Assembly (NCBI RefSeq): GCF_001880325.1
Contig: NZ_CP016313.1
Location: 1-64,000 of the forward strand
DNA length: 64,000 nt
DNA from: Thermus brockianus
GTDB lineage: Bacteria; Deinococcota; Deinococci; Deinococcales; Thermaceae
Reading direction: 5' to 3'
The notes beneath the pieces are model-generated. The model did not search any database. It was not told the DNA's origin and worked only from the letters and a program-made list of their open reading frames with translations. The translations under genes and the position numbers were made by a program. Of the stretch, positions 16,236 through 24,168 are shown one piece after another (the stretch's first letter is position 1; the number at the start of each line of letters is the position of its first letter).

Positions 16236-17663
16236 ATGCGGGTCTTGGTCACCGGCGCCACGGGCTACGTGGGGGGAAGGCTGGTGCCCCGGCTTCTGGA
16301 GAGGGGCCACCGGGTGCGCGTCCTCGTCCGCGACGCCCGCCGCCTTGGGGGCCGCCCCTGGGCGGAGCGGGTGGAGGTGGTGGAGGGGAGCCTCGAGGAC
16401 GAAGGGGCCCTCCTCCGGGCCCTGGAGGGGGTGGAGGCCGCCTACTACCTGGTGCACGCCATGCTCTCGGAGGCCCGCTTCCAGGAGGCGGAGGAGCGCC
16501 AGGCTACGGCCTTCGTCCGGGTGGCCCAAAGGGTAGGGCTCCCCCACGCCATCTACCTGGGGGGGCTCCTGCCCCGGAAGGGGCGGCCTTCCCCCCACCT
16601 GGCGAGCCGGGCCCGGGTGGGGGAGATCCTGCGGAGAGGGGTGCCCACCACGGAGTTCCGCGCCGGGCCCATCGTGGGCTCGGGCTCGGCCAGCTTTGAG
16701 ATGGTCCGCTACCTCACGGAACGCCTCCCCGTGATGGTGGCCCCCCGCTGGGTCCTGAACCCCGTCTCCCCCATCGCCATCCGCGACGTCCTGGCCTACC
16801 TCCTCCAGGCCCTGGAGAAGGGGCCCTCGGGGGTGGTGGAGGTGGGGGCCCCGCCCCTTTCCTTCAAGGCCATGATGGAGACCTACGCCGAGGTGCGGGG
16901 GCTCAAGCGCCTCATCCTCCCCGTGCCCGTCCTGGCCCCCAGGCTTGCGGCCCTTTGGGTGGGCCTCGTCACCCCCATCCCCAACCGCCTGGCCCTGCCC
17001 CTGGTGGAGGGCATCCTCCACCCCCTGGTGGCGGACACCGCCCGGGCCAAGGCCCTCTTCCCCGAGGTGGACCCCATCCCCTACCGGGAGGCGGTGGCCC
17101 TGGCCCTGGAGCGCACCGCCCTGGGCGAGGTGGAAACCCGCTGGTCGGGGGCCCTCCAGGGGCGGAGCTACTTCCTGGAGGACCGGGAGGGGGTTATCCG
17201 CGAGGTGCGCACCCTCCCCGTCCAGGCACCCCCCGAGGCCGTCTACCGGGTCTTCGCCTCCTTGGGGGGCGAGCGGGGGTGGCTCGTCTGGGGCTGGGCC
17301 TGGGCCTTGCGGGGGCTCGTGGACCGGCTCCTGGGGGGCCCGGGCTTACGGCGGGGCCGGCGCCACCCCACCCTCCTCCTCCCCGGGGAGGCCGTGGACT
17401 TCTGGCGCGTGGAGGCGGTGGAGCCGGGCCGCCTCCTCCGCCTCAGGGCGGAGATGCGCCTGCCCGGGAAGGCGTGGCTGGAGTGGCAGGCCCTTCCCGA
17501 GGGGGAAGGTTGCCGCCTGGTCCAGACCGCCTACTTCGCCCCCGTGGGCCTCACGGGCTTCCTCTACTGGTGGGCGCTCTACCCCATCCACGCCCGCATC
17601 TTCAGCGACCTGGCGCGGGCCATCGCCAAGGAGGCGGAACGGCAACGGGAAGCCCTCGCCTAG
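16236..17663 (+). CDS. NAD(P)-binding epimerase-like protein with DUF2867 domain
   Basis: A 475-residue two-domain protein. Residues 1 to about 290 are an atypical SDR/NmrA-type Rossmann domain (RVLVTGATGYVGGRLVPRLL, then VRVLVRDARRL). The C-terminal part (about 310-470) resembles the DUF2867/START-like domain often fused to such proteins, with DFWRVEAVEPGRLLRLRAEM and a YWWALYPIHARIF motif. The SDR catalytic Tyr motif is not evident, so it may sense or bind redox cofactors rather than catalyse. Function unknown. Confidence 0.75.
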   Translation: MRVLVTGATGYVGGRLVPRLLERGHRVRVLVRDARRLGGRPWAERVEVVEGSLEDEGALLRALEGVEAAYYLVHAMLSEARFQEAEERQATAFVRVAQRVGLPHAIYLGGLLPRKGRPSPHLASRARVGEILRRGVPTTEFRAGPIVGSGSASFEMVRYLTERLPVMVAPRWVLNPVSPIAIRDVLAYLLQALEKGPSGVVEVGAPPLSFKAMMETYAEVRGLKRLILPVPVLAPRLAALWVGLVTPIPNRLALPLVEGILHPLVADTARAKALFPEVDPIPYREAVALALERTALGEVETRWSGALQGRSYFLEDREGVIREVRTLPVQAPPEAVYRVFASLGGERGWLVWGWAWALRGLVDRLLGGPGLRRGRRHPTLLLPGEAVDFWRVEAVEPGRLLRLRAEMRLPGKAWLEWQALPEGEGCRLVQTAYFAPVGLTGFLYWWALYPIHARIFSDLARAIAKEAERQREALA

Positions 17664-17701
17664 CCTTGGCCCAGGCTACAAAGGGCTTCCTCCTCCTTCC
17701 C

Positions 17702-17707
17702 TAGGCT
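17702..17707 (+). promoter_or_regulatory. -10 box TAGGCT before SDR gene
   Basis: TAGGCT lies six bases before the ATG at 17714, again a leaderless arrangement. A separate promoter here suggests that the 17714-20218 genes form their own operon. Confidence 0.45.
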
Positions 17708-17713
17708 TGAGGC

Positions 17714-18337
17714 ATGCGCGTCCTGGTGCTTGGGTCCACGGGAGGCTTAGGGGGAGCCTTGGCCTGGGCCCTAAGGGGGCACGAGCTATTTCTCTCCGGC
17801 CGGCGCCCGGGGCCCCTGAGGGCGCTGGCGGAGGAGGTGGGGGGTAAACCCATCCCCGCCGACCTCTCCGACGAGCTGGAGGCCCAGGCCCTCCTGGAGG
17901 AGGCGGGGCCCTTGGACCTCCTCCTCCACGCCGTGGGCGTGGCGGGGCGGGCCCCGGTGCGGCAAACCCCAAGGGACCTCCTGGAGGGGATGCTCCAGGC
18001 CCACCTCCTCACCGCCCACCACGTCCTCAAGCACGCCCGCTTCCGGCCTGGGGCCCGCGCCGTGTTCTTCGGGGCCTATCCCGCCTACGTGCGGTTTCCT
18101 GCCTTCGCCGCCTACGCCGCCGCCAAGGGGGCTCTGGAAGCCTACCTGGAAGCGGCCCGCAAGGAGTTCCGCCGGGAAGGGGTCCATCTCGTCCTGGTAC
18201 GCCTTCCCGCCGTGGCCACGGCGCTTTGGAACCCCCTCGGGGGCCCGCCCAAGGGGGCCCTCGCCCCCGAGGAGGCGGCCCAAAGGGTCCTGCGAGGGGT
18301 CCTGGCCGAGCCCCCGCCCGAGGTCCTGGAGGTGTAG
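17714..18337 (+). CDS. Short-chain dehydrogenase/reductase
   Basis: A 207-residue SDR. It has the cofactor motif VLGSTGGLGGALAWAL (TGxxxGxG type) at the N-terminus, LLLHAVGVAGRAPV in place of the NAG motif, and a catalytic YAAAK at about residues 134-138 after the expected Ser region (FFGAYPAYV). It is shorter than classical 250-residue SDRs. The substrate is unknown. It is followed two bases later by the flavin reductase-like gene. Confidence 0.8.
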   Translation: MRVLVLGSTGGLGGALAWALRGHELFLSGRRPGPLRALAEEVGGKPIPADLSDELEAQALLEEAGPLDLLLHAVGVAGRAPVRQTPRDLLEGMLQAHLLTAHHVLKHARFRPGARAVFFGAYPAYVRFPAFAAYAAAKGALEAYLEAARKEFRREGVHLVLVRLPAVATALWNPLGGPPKGALAPEEAAQRVLRGVLAEPPPEVLEV

Positions 18338-18339
18338 CC

Positions 18340-18837
18340 GTGGGGGCCCGCTACACGGCCCACTTCTACCCCATGCGCCTCGCCCTCCTCGCCGTGGGGG
18401 ATAACTTCATGCCCATGGCCTGGTGGACCCCTGTGTCCAAAGACCCCTTCCGCTTCCTCCTGGCCGTGGACCGGAAGAACCACACCCTAGGCCTCCTCCG
18501 GGAGCTCGGCGAAGGGGCCCTCTGCTTCCTCCCCTGGGAGGCGCGGGCCTGGGTGGTGCGGGCGGGCTACCTCTCGGGGCGGCGCGTGCGCAAGGCGGAA
18601 CGGTTGGGCGTGGCCCTGAGGCCCGCCCAGGCCCTGGCCCGGACCCGGGTTCCCGAGGGGGCGCTCGCCGTCTTTGAACTCAAGGTGGCGGAGTGGCCCA
18701 CGGACGGGGACCACGCCCTCTTCCTGGGGGACGTGGTCCACACCGAGGGAAGCCCTGAGGCCAAAAGGCGGCCCATCCTCTTCCTGGGCTTCCGGGACTT
18801 CGCCACCTTGGGGGAAACCTGGAGGTTCCGGCCATGA
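18340..18837 (+). CDS. Flavin reductase-like FMN-binding protein
   Basis: A 165-residue protein resembling the flavin reductase-like (split-barrel FMN-binding) family: an N-terminal [34 protein letters not shown] segment in which the AWWTPVSxDPP-type pattern lies, and a C-terminal [22 protein letters not shown]. Start is GTG at 18340, two bases after the SDR stop. The role is probably reduction of flavin or a flavin-dependent step; the partner is unknown. It overlaps the next gene by four bases. Confidence 0.7.
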   Translation: MGARYTAHFYPMRLALLAVGDNFMPMAWWTPVSKDPFRFLLAVDRKNHTLGLLRELGEGALCFLPWEARAWVVRAGYLSGRRVRKAERLGVALRPAQALARTRVPEGALAVFELKVAEWPTDGDHALFLGDVVHTEGSPEAKRRPILFLGFRDFATLGETWRFRP

Positions 18838-19340
18838 GAATGTGGACCGCTTTCCTCTTCCTCCTGGCCTTCGCCCAGGCCCCCTACGCCGTGGAGGGCG
18901 TGGCCCGCTACCGGGGCTACTACCCCCTGGGGAGCTGGGAGGGGGTGAACCCCACGGCCCGGGGGGAGGTCCAGTGGGACGGGGAGCGGGCCTCGGGAAA
19001 GGTCTGCCTGGAGCAGGCGGCTTGGGACTCGGGGATCGGGGAAAGGGACAAGAAGGCCCTGGAGATCCTCCGGGCAAAGGAGTACCCCGAGGCCTGCCTC
19101 TACCCCAAGCGGGCCTCCTTCGCCGGGGCCCGGTTCGTGGTGGAGGGGGAGCTCTCCCTGGCGGGCCGCACCCGCCCCGTGCGCCTGGAAGGGGAGCTCC
19201 GGCAAACCCTCGAGGGCTACCGCTTCCAGGGCCGCTTCACCACCCGCTTTTCCGAGTGGGGCCTGGAGCGGCCCCGCTTCCTCTTCCTGGAGGTGCGGGA
19301 CGAGGTGGAGGTCTTCCTCGAGGCGGAGGTCCGGCGGTGA
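18834..19340 (+). CDS. Exported YceI-like protein
   Basis: A 168-residue protein with a signal peptide ([14 protein letters not shown]). The remainder resembles the YceI-like lipocalin family (isoprenoid or amphipath binding): alternating beta strands, ASGKVCLEQ, and [18 protein letters not shown], which matches the G-x-Lx-xG-x-T-xPVxxxG pattern of the family. Operonic with flavin reductase-like and uvsE genes by four-base overlaps. Confidence 0.7.
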   Translation: MRMWTAFLFLLAFAQAPYAVEGVARYRGYYPLGSWEGVNPTARGEVQWDGERASGKVCLEQAAWDSGIGERDKKALEILRAKEYPEACLYPKRASFAGARFVVEGELSLAGRTRPVRLEGELRQTLEGYRFQGRFTTRFSEWGLERPRFLFLEVRDEVEVFLEAEVRR

Positions 19341-20218
19341 TCCGCCTGGGCTACCCCTGCGAAAACCTCACCCTAGGGGCGAGCACCAACCACACCCTGC
19401 GCCTCGCCTCCCTCACGGAGGAGAGGGTTCGGGCCAAGGTGGCGGAGAACCTCCGTGACCTGGAACGCATCCTCCGCTGGAACGCCTCCCATGGCTTCGG
19501 CCTCTTCCGCATCGGCCAGCACCTCATCCCCTTCGCCTCCCACCCCGCCTTCCCCTACCCCTGGGAGGGGGCCCACGGGGCCGAGCTCGGCCGCCTCGGG
19601 GGCCTGGCCCAGGCCTTGGGCATACGGCTTTCCTTCCACCCGGGGCAGTACGTGAACCCGGGAAGCCCCGACCCCCGGGTGGTGGAGCGCTCCCTGGCGG
19701 AACTCCGCTACTCCGCCCGCGCCCTCACGCTCCTCGGAGCGGAGGACGGGGTCCTGGTCCTCCACCTGGGCGGGGCCTACGGGGACCGGGGGCGGGCCCT
19801 CCGGCGCTTCGTGGAAAACCTGAGGGGGGAAGGGGAGGTCCTCCGCTACCTGGCCCTGGAGAACGACGAGCGGCTTTGGCCCGTGGAGGAGGTCCTTGAG
19901 GCGGCGGAGGCCTTGGGGGTGCCCGTGGTGGTGGACACCCTCCACCACGCCCTCAACCCCGGGCGGCTCACCCTGGAGGAGGCCCTCCGCCTCGCCTTCC
20001 CCACCTGGCGGGGAAGGCCCAAGGTCCACCTGGCAAGCCAGGACCCGTCCAAGCGCCCCGGGGCCCACGCCTTCCAGGTCTCCGAGGAGGATTGGGAAAG
20101 GCTCCTAAAGGCCCTCCCCGGCCCCGCCGACCTCATGGTGGAGGCCAAGGGGAAGGAAAAGAGGCTCCCCCAGGGCGCCCTGGCCCTAAGAGGGGCTAGG
20201 GGAGGAGGACGGGCCTAG
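19337..20218 (+). CDS. uvsE: UV damage endonuclease UvsE (UVDE)
   Basis: A 293-residue TIM-barrel endonuclease that nicks DNA 5' of UV photoproducts. Seen: [20 protein letters not shown] at the N-terminus, [62 protein letters not shown] and [16 protein letters not shown]. The many His, Glu and Asp residues in these motifs form the metal site. Start GTG at 19337 overlaps the yceI-like stop. An alternative excision route such as this suits an organism lacking some other repair routes. Confidence 0.93.
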   Translation: MIRLGYPCENLTLGASTNHTLRLASLTEERVRAKVAENLRDLERILRWNASHGFGLFRIGQHLIPFASHPAFPYPWEGAHGAELGRLGGLAQALGIRLSFHPGQYVNPGSPDPRVVERSLAELRYSARALTLLGAEDGVLVLHLGGAYGDRGRALRRFVENLRGEGEVLRYLALENDERLWPVEEVLEAAEALGVPVVVDTLHHALNPGRLTLEEALRLAFPTWRGRPKVHLASQDPSKRPGAHAFQVSEEDWERLLKALPGPADLMVEAKGKEKRLPQGALALRGARGGGRA

Positions 20219-20578
20219 TTCCCTCCCAAGAACGCCCGCGAGGGCCTTACCAACGCGAGCCTATGGGCGAAAAGGGGAAGCCAACAGCGCACCTCTGGCG
20301 GGAAGGGGACGGGTGGGGGGCGCCGAGGCACCCCCTCCCCTACCGGCAGGGGAAGGGGCTAAAGGGCCCTTGGCTCCTAGCCCTCTCCCCAAAGGGAAGC
20401 CCCGGGAGGTTTGGGAAGGGGAGGCTTGGGAGCCCGAGGGGGTAGGGGTGCCCCTCCCTAGGGAAACTGCCCCAGGCACCCCCCAAAGCCTCCCCCACCC
20501 TGGGCGTCCCGGGAAGGGGTTGAGGCGCCCGGGCCACGGCCCCACCGAGGAAAGCCCAAGAAGCCGCCACCCGGACCC
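20219..20578. other. Intergenic region between uvsE and parB
   Basis: 360 bases without a credible gene. The stretch is very G/C rich with many runs of G and C that can pair (for example CCCCTCCCCTACCGGCAGG with GGGAAGGGG nearby), so it could contain transcription stops for the two convergent units, but no hairpin with a T-run was found. Confidence 0.5.
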
Positions 20579-21454
20579 TCAGGGGAGCAAGGCCTCAAGC
20601 TCCCTGAGCAACCCTTCCACCAGGCGCCGCCTTTCGGAGGGAAGGGCCTCGAGGTCCAGGCGGCTGAGCCTGGCCACCACCTCCCGGTACCAGGGCCTCG
20701 GGGCCCCCTCCCGCTTCAGGGCCTCCCGCACCTTGGCCTTTAGGTCCCGGAGGGAAAGCCCCGCCTTCGCCTCCTCCAGGAGGGCCCTCCGGAGGGTGTC
20801 GTCCTTCACCTTCTTCAGTTCCAGGGCGGCGGTGTAGGGGATGGAACCGGCCTCGAGGGCCTCCTTTAGGTCCTCGGGGAGCCCTAGGAGAGGAAGCCGG
20901 TTTTGCACGAAGGACTCCCAGGTCATGCGCCCGAGGAGGCGGAAAACCTCCTCCACCTTCTGGGCCTCAGGGTTCCCCATAACGTTATGGGGAACTTTCC
21001 CCCTGGCTTCGTCACGCATCCGGTGGAGCAGGCTCACCACCTCTTCCCTGCTCTTCCCTAGCTCCAGGGCGAGGAGGTCCAGGATCCCCACCGTCTCCTC
21101 GTAGGGGTTCAGGTCCTCCCGCTGGAGGTTCTCCATGAGGGCGATGGCGGAGGCGGCCTTCTCGTCCACCTCCAGGACCACCACCGGCACCTCCGTGAGG
21201 CCCGCCATCTGGGCCGCCCGGTACCGCCTCTCGCCCGCCACGATCTCGTACTTGCCGCCCTCCAAGGGGCGGACCAGGAGGGGCTCCAGGACCCCGTGGG
21301 CCCGGATGGACTCCACCAGGGCCTGGAGGGAGGCCTCCTCAAAGCGGCGCCGGGGCTGGGGACGGGGTACGAGTTCGCCCAGGAGGGCCACGGAGGAGGC
21401 GGGGCGCTTGGCCTCCTCCACCAAGCCCTTGAGGTAAGCCCGGATGGCGCTCAC
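20579..21454 (-). CDS. parB: Plasmid partition protein ParB
   Basis: A 291-residue ParB/Spo0J-type CTPase and centromere-binding protein. N-terminal motif EIVAGERRYRAAQMAG (box II) and MENLQREDLNPYEE are clear; a helix-turn-helix region follows (residues about 125-190) and a leucine-rich C-terminal dimer segment. Unusually, the central linker contains RGKVPHNVMGNPEAQ, encoded by a perfect palindrome (see 20972). It overlaps the parA stop by four bases and is cotranscribed with parA. The gene serves segregation of this replicon, whose origin lies about 14 kb away. Confidence 0.93.
   Translation of the reverse strand: MSAIRAYLKGLVEEAKRPASSVALLGELVPRPQPRRRFEEASLQALVESIRAHGVLEPLLVRPLEGGKYEIVAGERRYRAAQMAGLTEVPVVVLEVDEKAASAIALMENLQREDLNPYEETVGILDLLALELGKSREEVVSLLHRMRDEARGKVPHNVMGNPEAQKVEEVFRLLGRMTWESFVQNRLPLLGLPEDLKEALEAGSIPYTAALELKKVKDDTLRRALLEEAKAGLSLRDLKAKVREALKREGAPRPWYREVVARLSRLDLEALPSERRRLVEGLLRELEALLP
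20972..20995. promoter_or_regulatory. Perfect 24-bp palindrome in parB, candidate parS
   Basis: The half-site GTTCCCCATAAC is followed directly by its exact inverse, giving a 24-bp perfect palindrome inside parB. Within GC-rich coding sequence its central ATAACGTTAT is strikingly AT-rich. ParB proteins bind palindromic parS sites, some of which lie within or beside parB in other bacteria. No second copy was noticed elsewhere in this window. That it is the parS is inference. Confidence 0.65.
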
Positions 21455-22413
21455 GCCACCACCTCCTCAAAGCGGAACACCTGTTCCAACAGGAAGTCAG
21501 CGAGCCGGGCGATCTCCTCCGCCGCCTCCTTGTCCCCCGTGAGCTGGATGGGTACCCCCTCCTCCGTGGCCCGGCGGTGGGGGCCCGGACGATAGGCGAT
21601 GCGGGGAGCCACGGGGGCGACCTCCTCCAACTCTTGGATGGTTTCCAGGACCCGGTTGTCCCCCGCGGTGCGGGCATCGTACTTGGTGGGGATGAAGGTG
21701 CGAATGATATGGCTCCGCCCAGCCACCGCCTCGGGGTCCACCTTGCGCAGGGCCTCCCGGTACTCCTTGGCCACCCCGATCACCGCCCTCAGGGCCTGCA
21801 CCCCCTTGGCCCCGGTTTCCACGGGGACCAGGAGGCCGTCCCCCGCCAAGGCGGCCATCACCGCCAAGGAACCCAAGGAGGGGAGGGAGTCCACCAAGAC
21901 CAGGTCGTAGCCCTCCACCCTCTCCAAAGCGGTGCGCAGGGCCAGGGCCCCCAGGGGCTTCCGGTCTAACTCCAGCTCCCCCACGGCCAGGTTCACGGAG
22001 GCGGGGATGAGGTGGAGGTTCCGGCCCACCTCCCTGGGCGCCGGCAACAGGTCCTGGCGGATGACCCGAAGGAGCGTCTCCTCGTCCTGGACGCCGCTCG
22101 GGTCCACGCCTAGCCAGGCGGTGAGGTTGGCCTGGGGGTCGGCGTCAATGAGGAGGACCCGGTACCCCCTCGAGGCCAGCTCAAAGCCCAGATCCCGGGC
22201 CAAAGAGGTCTTCCCGGCCCCGCCCGCATGGGTGAAGAGGGTGTAGACCTGCGTCCCCCGCTCGGGGCCCTCCACCTCCTCGGGAATGTACCAATAGTGC
22301 CCGAGGCGCATGGCCTCCACCCGGCCCTCCTTGATCCACTTCCGGGCCAGGCTCTCCGAAATCCCCTCCTTCCGGGCCCACTCCGTGAGGGGAACCAGCC
22401 TTTCCCGTTTCAT
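21451..22413 (-). CDS. parA: Plasmid partition ATPase ParA with N-terminal DNA-binding segment
   Basis: A 320-residue protein. Residues 1-48 look like a MerR/excisionase-type DNA-binding domain (LTEWARKEGISESLARKWI), as in ParA proteins that repress their own operon. The ATPase domain follows, with Walker A AGGAGKTS at about residues 63-70, a DADPQANLTAWLG motif and LVDSLPSLGS. The first Lys of the deviant Walker A (KGGxGKT) is Ala here. It is the first gene of the parAB operon; a TTGCGC-18-TAGCCT promoter lies immediately upstream. Confidence 0.92.
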   Translation of the reverse strand: MKRERLVPLTEWARKEGISESLARKWIKEGRVEAMRLGHYWYIPEEVEGPERGTQVYTLFTHAGGAGKTSLARDLGFELASRGYRVLLIDADPQANLTAWLGVDPSGVQDEETLLRVIRQDLLPAPREVGRNLHLIPASVNLAVGELELDRKPLGALALRTALERVEGYDLVLVDSLPSLGSLAVMAALAGDGLLVPVETGAKGVQALRAVIGVAKEYREALRKVDPEAVAGRSHIIRTFIPTKYDARTAGDNRVLETIQELEEVAPVAPRIAYRPGPHRRATEEGVPIQLTGDKEAAEEIARLADFLLEQVFRFEEVVA

Positions 22414-22419
22414 GAGGGA

Positions 22420-22449
22420 AGGCTACCAGGAAAGTGCGCGTTTGCGCAA
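22420..22449 (-). promoter_or_regulatory. Promoter of parAB
   Basis: On the minus strand TTGCGC (22444-22449), 18 bases, then TAGCCT (22420-22425), six bases before the parA ATG, so transcripts would be leaderless. The -35 element lies in a TTGCGCAA palindrome (22442-22449) that could be the ParA autorepression site. Confidence 0.5.
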
Positions 22450-22773
22450 GGGGCGGGTGCGGGCCGCCTCACCCGGCCGGGATGCCCCCCGGCACCGGCC
22501 AAGGGCGCACGGCCCCTAAAGCGTCCTTTCCGGGAAAGGCCCAAGGGGTAGGCCCGGCGAAGGGGCACCGTCTCCGTCCTCGGGGCGTGGACCCCGGATG
22601 GACTAGGTGGCCCCAGGCGCAGGAGCACGGCCTTTGCCGCTTTCCAAAGAGGCCTTTTGGGCCGAAGCCGCCACCTCCCAAAACCCGTATTCCACGGAAA
22701 AGCGGCCGCGGCCCAAGCCCCGCCGGGCATCGGGCCCCGGCTCCTCTCCCCGGCCTCCGGGGCACCCCGCCCC
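22450..22773. other. Intergenic region, no gene seen
   Basis: About 320 bases between the parAB promoter and the convergent-oriented gene ending at 22774. No ORF with plausible composition was found in either direction and no terminator is obvious. Confidence 0.4.
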
Positions 22774-23364
22774 CTAGCGCCGGGCAAAGGCGGTCACGAA
22801 GACGATCTCGCACGCCCCTGCCCCCGTGTCCTGGCGGGTGGTGGAGGTCCGCCAGAAAAACCCATCCGGCCCGTACACGTTCACCAGATAACCCGCAAAG
22901 CGCACCACCTGGCCCGGCCGTGCCCGGGCAAGGGCCCCTTCCACCCCTGGACTGGCGGGGATAAGGTGCATGTTGGCGCTGCTTTCCCCTATCTCCCCAA
23001 GGGGAATGGGGGGTTCTCCGGAACCTGCGTAGAAGTAGAAGCGGTCCGCCTGCCAGATGCGCATGCGGCTCAGGACGGCGGTGTCCGACATCCTGCCCCA
23101 GCCCAGGGCGAAGTCCCACGGGGCGATGGCCGCCCCCCGGTCAAAGCGGTAGCGGCGCTTGCTGAGAAGCCGGGCCTCCAGGGCAAACCGGGCCACGGGC
23201 TCCAGCCGGTAGGCGCCCTTCACCAGGACGCGGGGGTCCTCCGGCCCCAAGGGGCTTTGCGCCGGGGGGTGGGGCGCCAGGACCCCCGGGGGCGGGGGCT
23301 TGGGCCGCCCCCAAAGCCACCCCACCCCGAGGGCGAGGGCCAGGACCAGGAGGAGCCTACCCAT
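22774..23364 (-). CDS. Membrane-anchored protein of unknown function downstream of cas6
   Basis: A 196-residue protein. The N-terminus ([18 protein letters not shown]) is a signal peptide or anchor, followed by a Pro-rich linker. The body holds motifs shared with a broad family of unknown bacterial proteins: LSRMRIWQADRFYFY, ANMHLIPASPGVEGAL and TRQDTGAGACEIVFV. A large internal frame is open upstream, but the ATG at 23364 overlaps the cas6 stop by eight bases and gives a sensible signal sequence. Cotranscription with cas6 is the only hint of function; it may be unrelated to CRISPR. Confidence 0.7.
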   Translation of the reverse strand: MGRLLLVLALALGVGWLWGRPKPPPPGVLAPHPPAQSPLGPEDPRVLVKGAYRLEPVARFALEARLLSKRRYRFDRGAAIAPWDFALGWGRMSDTAVLSRMRIWQADRFYFYAGSGEPPIPLGEIGESSANMHLIPASPGVEGALARARPGQVVRFAGYLVNVYGPDGFFWRTSTTRQDTGAGACEIVFVTAFARR

Positions 23365-24091
23365 CCCCCTCCCCCAAGGGGAAGACCTTGGCCCGCCCAT
23401 AGCCCAAGGCTGTCTTGGCCCCCACCCCGGCGAAGAAGGCAAACCGGCCCAAGGCCCAAAGCCAAAGGCGTTCCTCCTCCGTGGCCCTGGGGAGGTGGTA
23501 GACCACCCGGCCCACAAAGCCCGCGGCGTCCACCTCCGTCTCCGCCTTAAGGGTGCGCCCCTCTAGCCAGCGCACCGTGGTCCTCTCCAAAAGGGCCTCC
23601 CGCACCCCCTCCGGGGCCTTGAGGGGCCCGAAGGCCTCGAGGCGCCTCAGGAGGCTCTCCATCACCAGCCTCGGCTCGGGCACGGGGTAGTGCACCCCCT
23701 TGCGCCGGAAGAAGGTGGGGGCGTGGAAACGCAGGGGAAGGTCTGGCCCCCCGGGGTTTTGGAAAAGCCTCGGGTAGGTGGTGATCCCTGCCCAGGGGTG
23801 CCCCTCCTGGAGCACCGCCTTCAGGCGGAAGGGGGAGCCCAGCCGCACCTCCTGGCCCTCGAGGGCGAAGAGGAGAGGGGAGAGCCGGGCGTAGAGCTCC
23901 TCCACGAGGAGGCTTATCCGCGCCCAGTAGGCCCCCTCCTTCCCCCCAAACCCCAAGGCGAAGGGGTTTTCCCCCTGGTCGTGTACCCCAGGGGCCACCT
24001 CCCGCAGGAGGCGGTAGAAAAACCCCCGTAGGCCCAGGGGCTCGGGAGGCGCCTCGCCCTCCAGGAGAAGGACCACCGCCGCCAAGACCAC
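23357..24091 (-). CDS. cas6: CRISPR RNA endonuclease Cas6
   Basis: A 244-residue RAMP protein. The C-terminal Gly-rich loop [16 protein letters not shown] is the hallmark of Cas6, and the hydrophobic beta start ([15 protein letters not shown]) and [12 protein letters not shown] helix fit the family. Cas6 cuts pre-crRNA within repeats. It is divergent from cas10/csm1, 77 bases apart, and is probably the processing enzyme for the III-A/III-B arrays; the catalytic residue cannot be named from sequence alone. A second Cas6 (50800) serves the I-B locus. Confidence 0.85.
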   Translation of the reverse strand: MVLAAVVLLLEGEAPPEPLGLRGFFYRLLREVAPGVHDQGENPFALGFGGKEGAYWARISLLVEELYARLSPLLFALEGQEVRLGSPFRLKAVLQEGHPWAGITTYPRLFQNPGGPDLPLRFHAPTFFRRKGVHYPVPEPRLVMESLLRRLEAFGPLKAPEGVREALLERTTVRWLEGRTLKAETEVDAAGFVGRVVYHLPRATEEERLWLWALGRFAFFAGVGAKTALGYGRAKVFPLGEGDG

Positions 24092-24115
24092 GGGCCGATT
24101 CTACCGGGCCCCCGC

Positions 24116-24135
24116 CCTGTGCATCCGTCACACGC
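24116..24135. promoter_or_regulatory. CRP-like operator before cas10/csm1
   Basis: The stretch reads TGTG at 24118-24121 and CACA at 24129-24132, within CCTGTGCATCCGTCACACGC. A similar site (with TCACA in the right arm) is known to be recognised by the cAMP receptor protein of T. thermophilus. Its centre, about 24125, lies near -41 from the start expected for the downstream TATACT box, as in class II activation. Confidence 0.5.
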
Positions 24136-24153
24136 GCGGGGAAGCCCCCCGGA

Positions 24154-24159
24154 TATACT
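24154..24159 (+). promoter_or_regulatory. -10 box TATACT of the csm operon
   Basis: TATACT ends nine bases before the ATG at 24169. There is no good -35 hexamer and no Shine-Dalgarno site, which fits a leaderless, activator-dependent promoter. Confidence 0.6.
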
Positions 24160-24168
24160 CCTCACAGC

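Noticed and set aside
20219-20570. ORFs between uvsE and parB on either strand
   Set aside because: Composition is Gly/Pro/Arg-rich as expected of random GC-rich sequence; no start signal.
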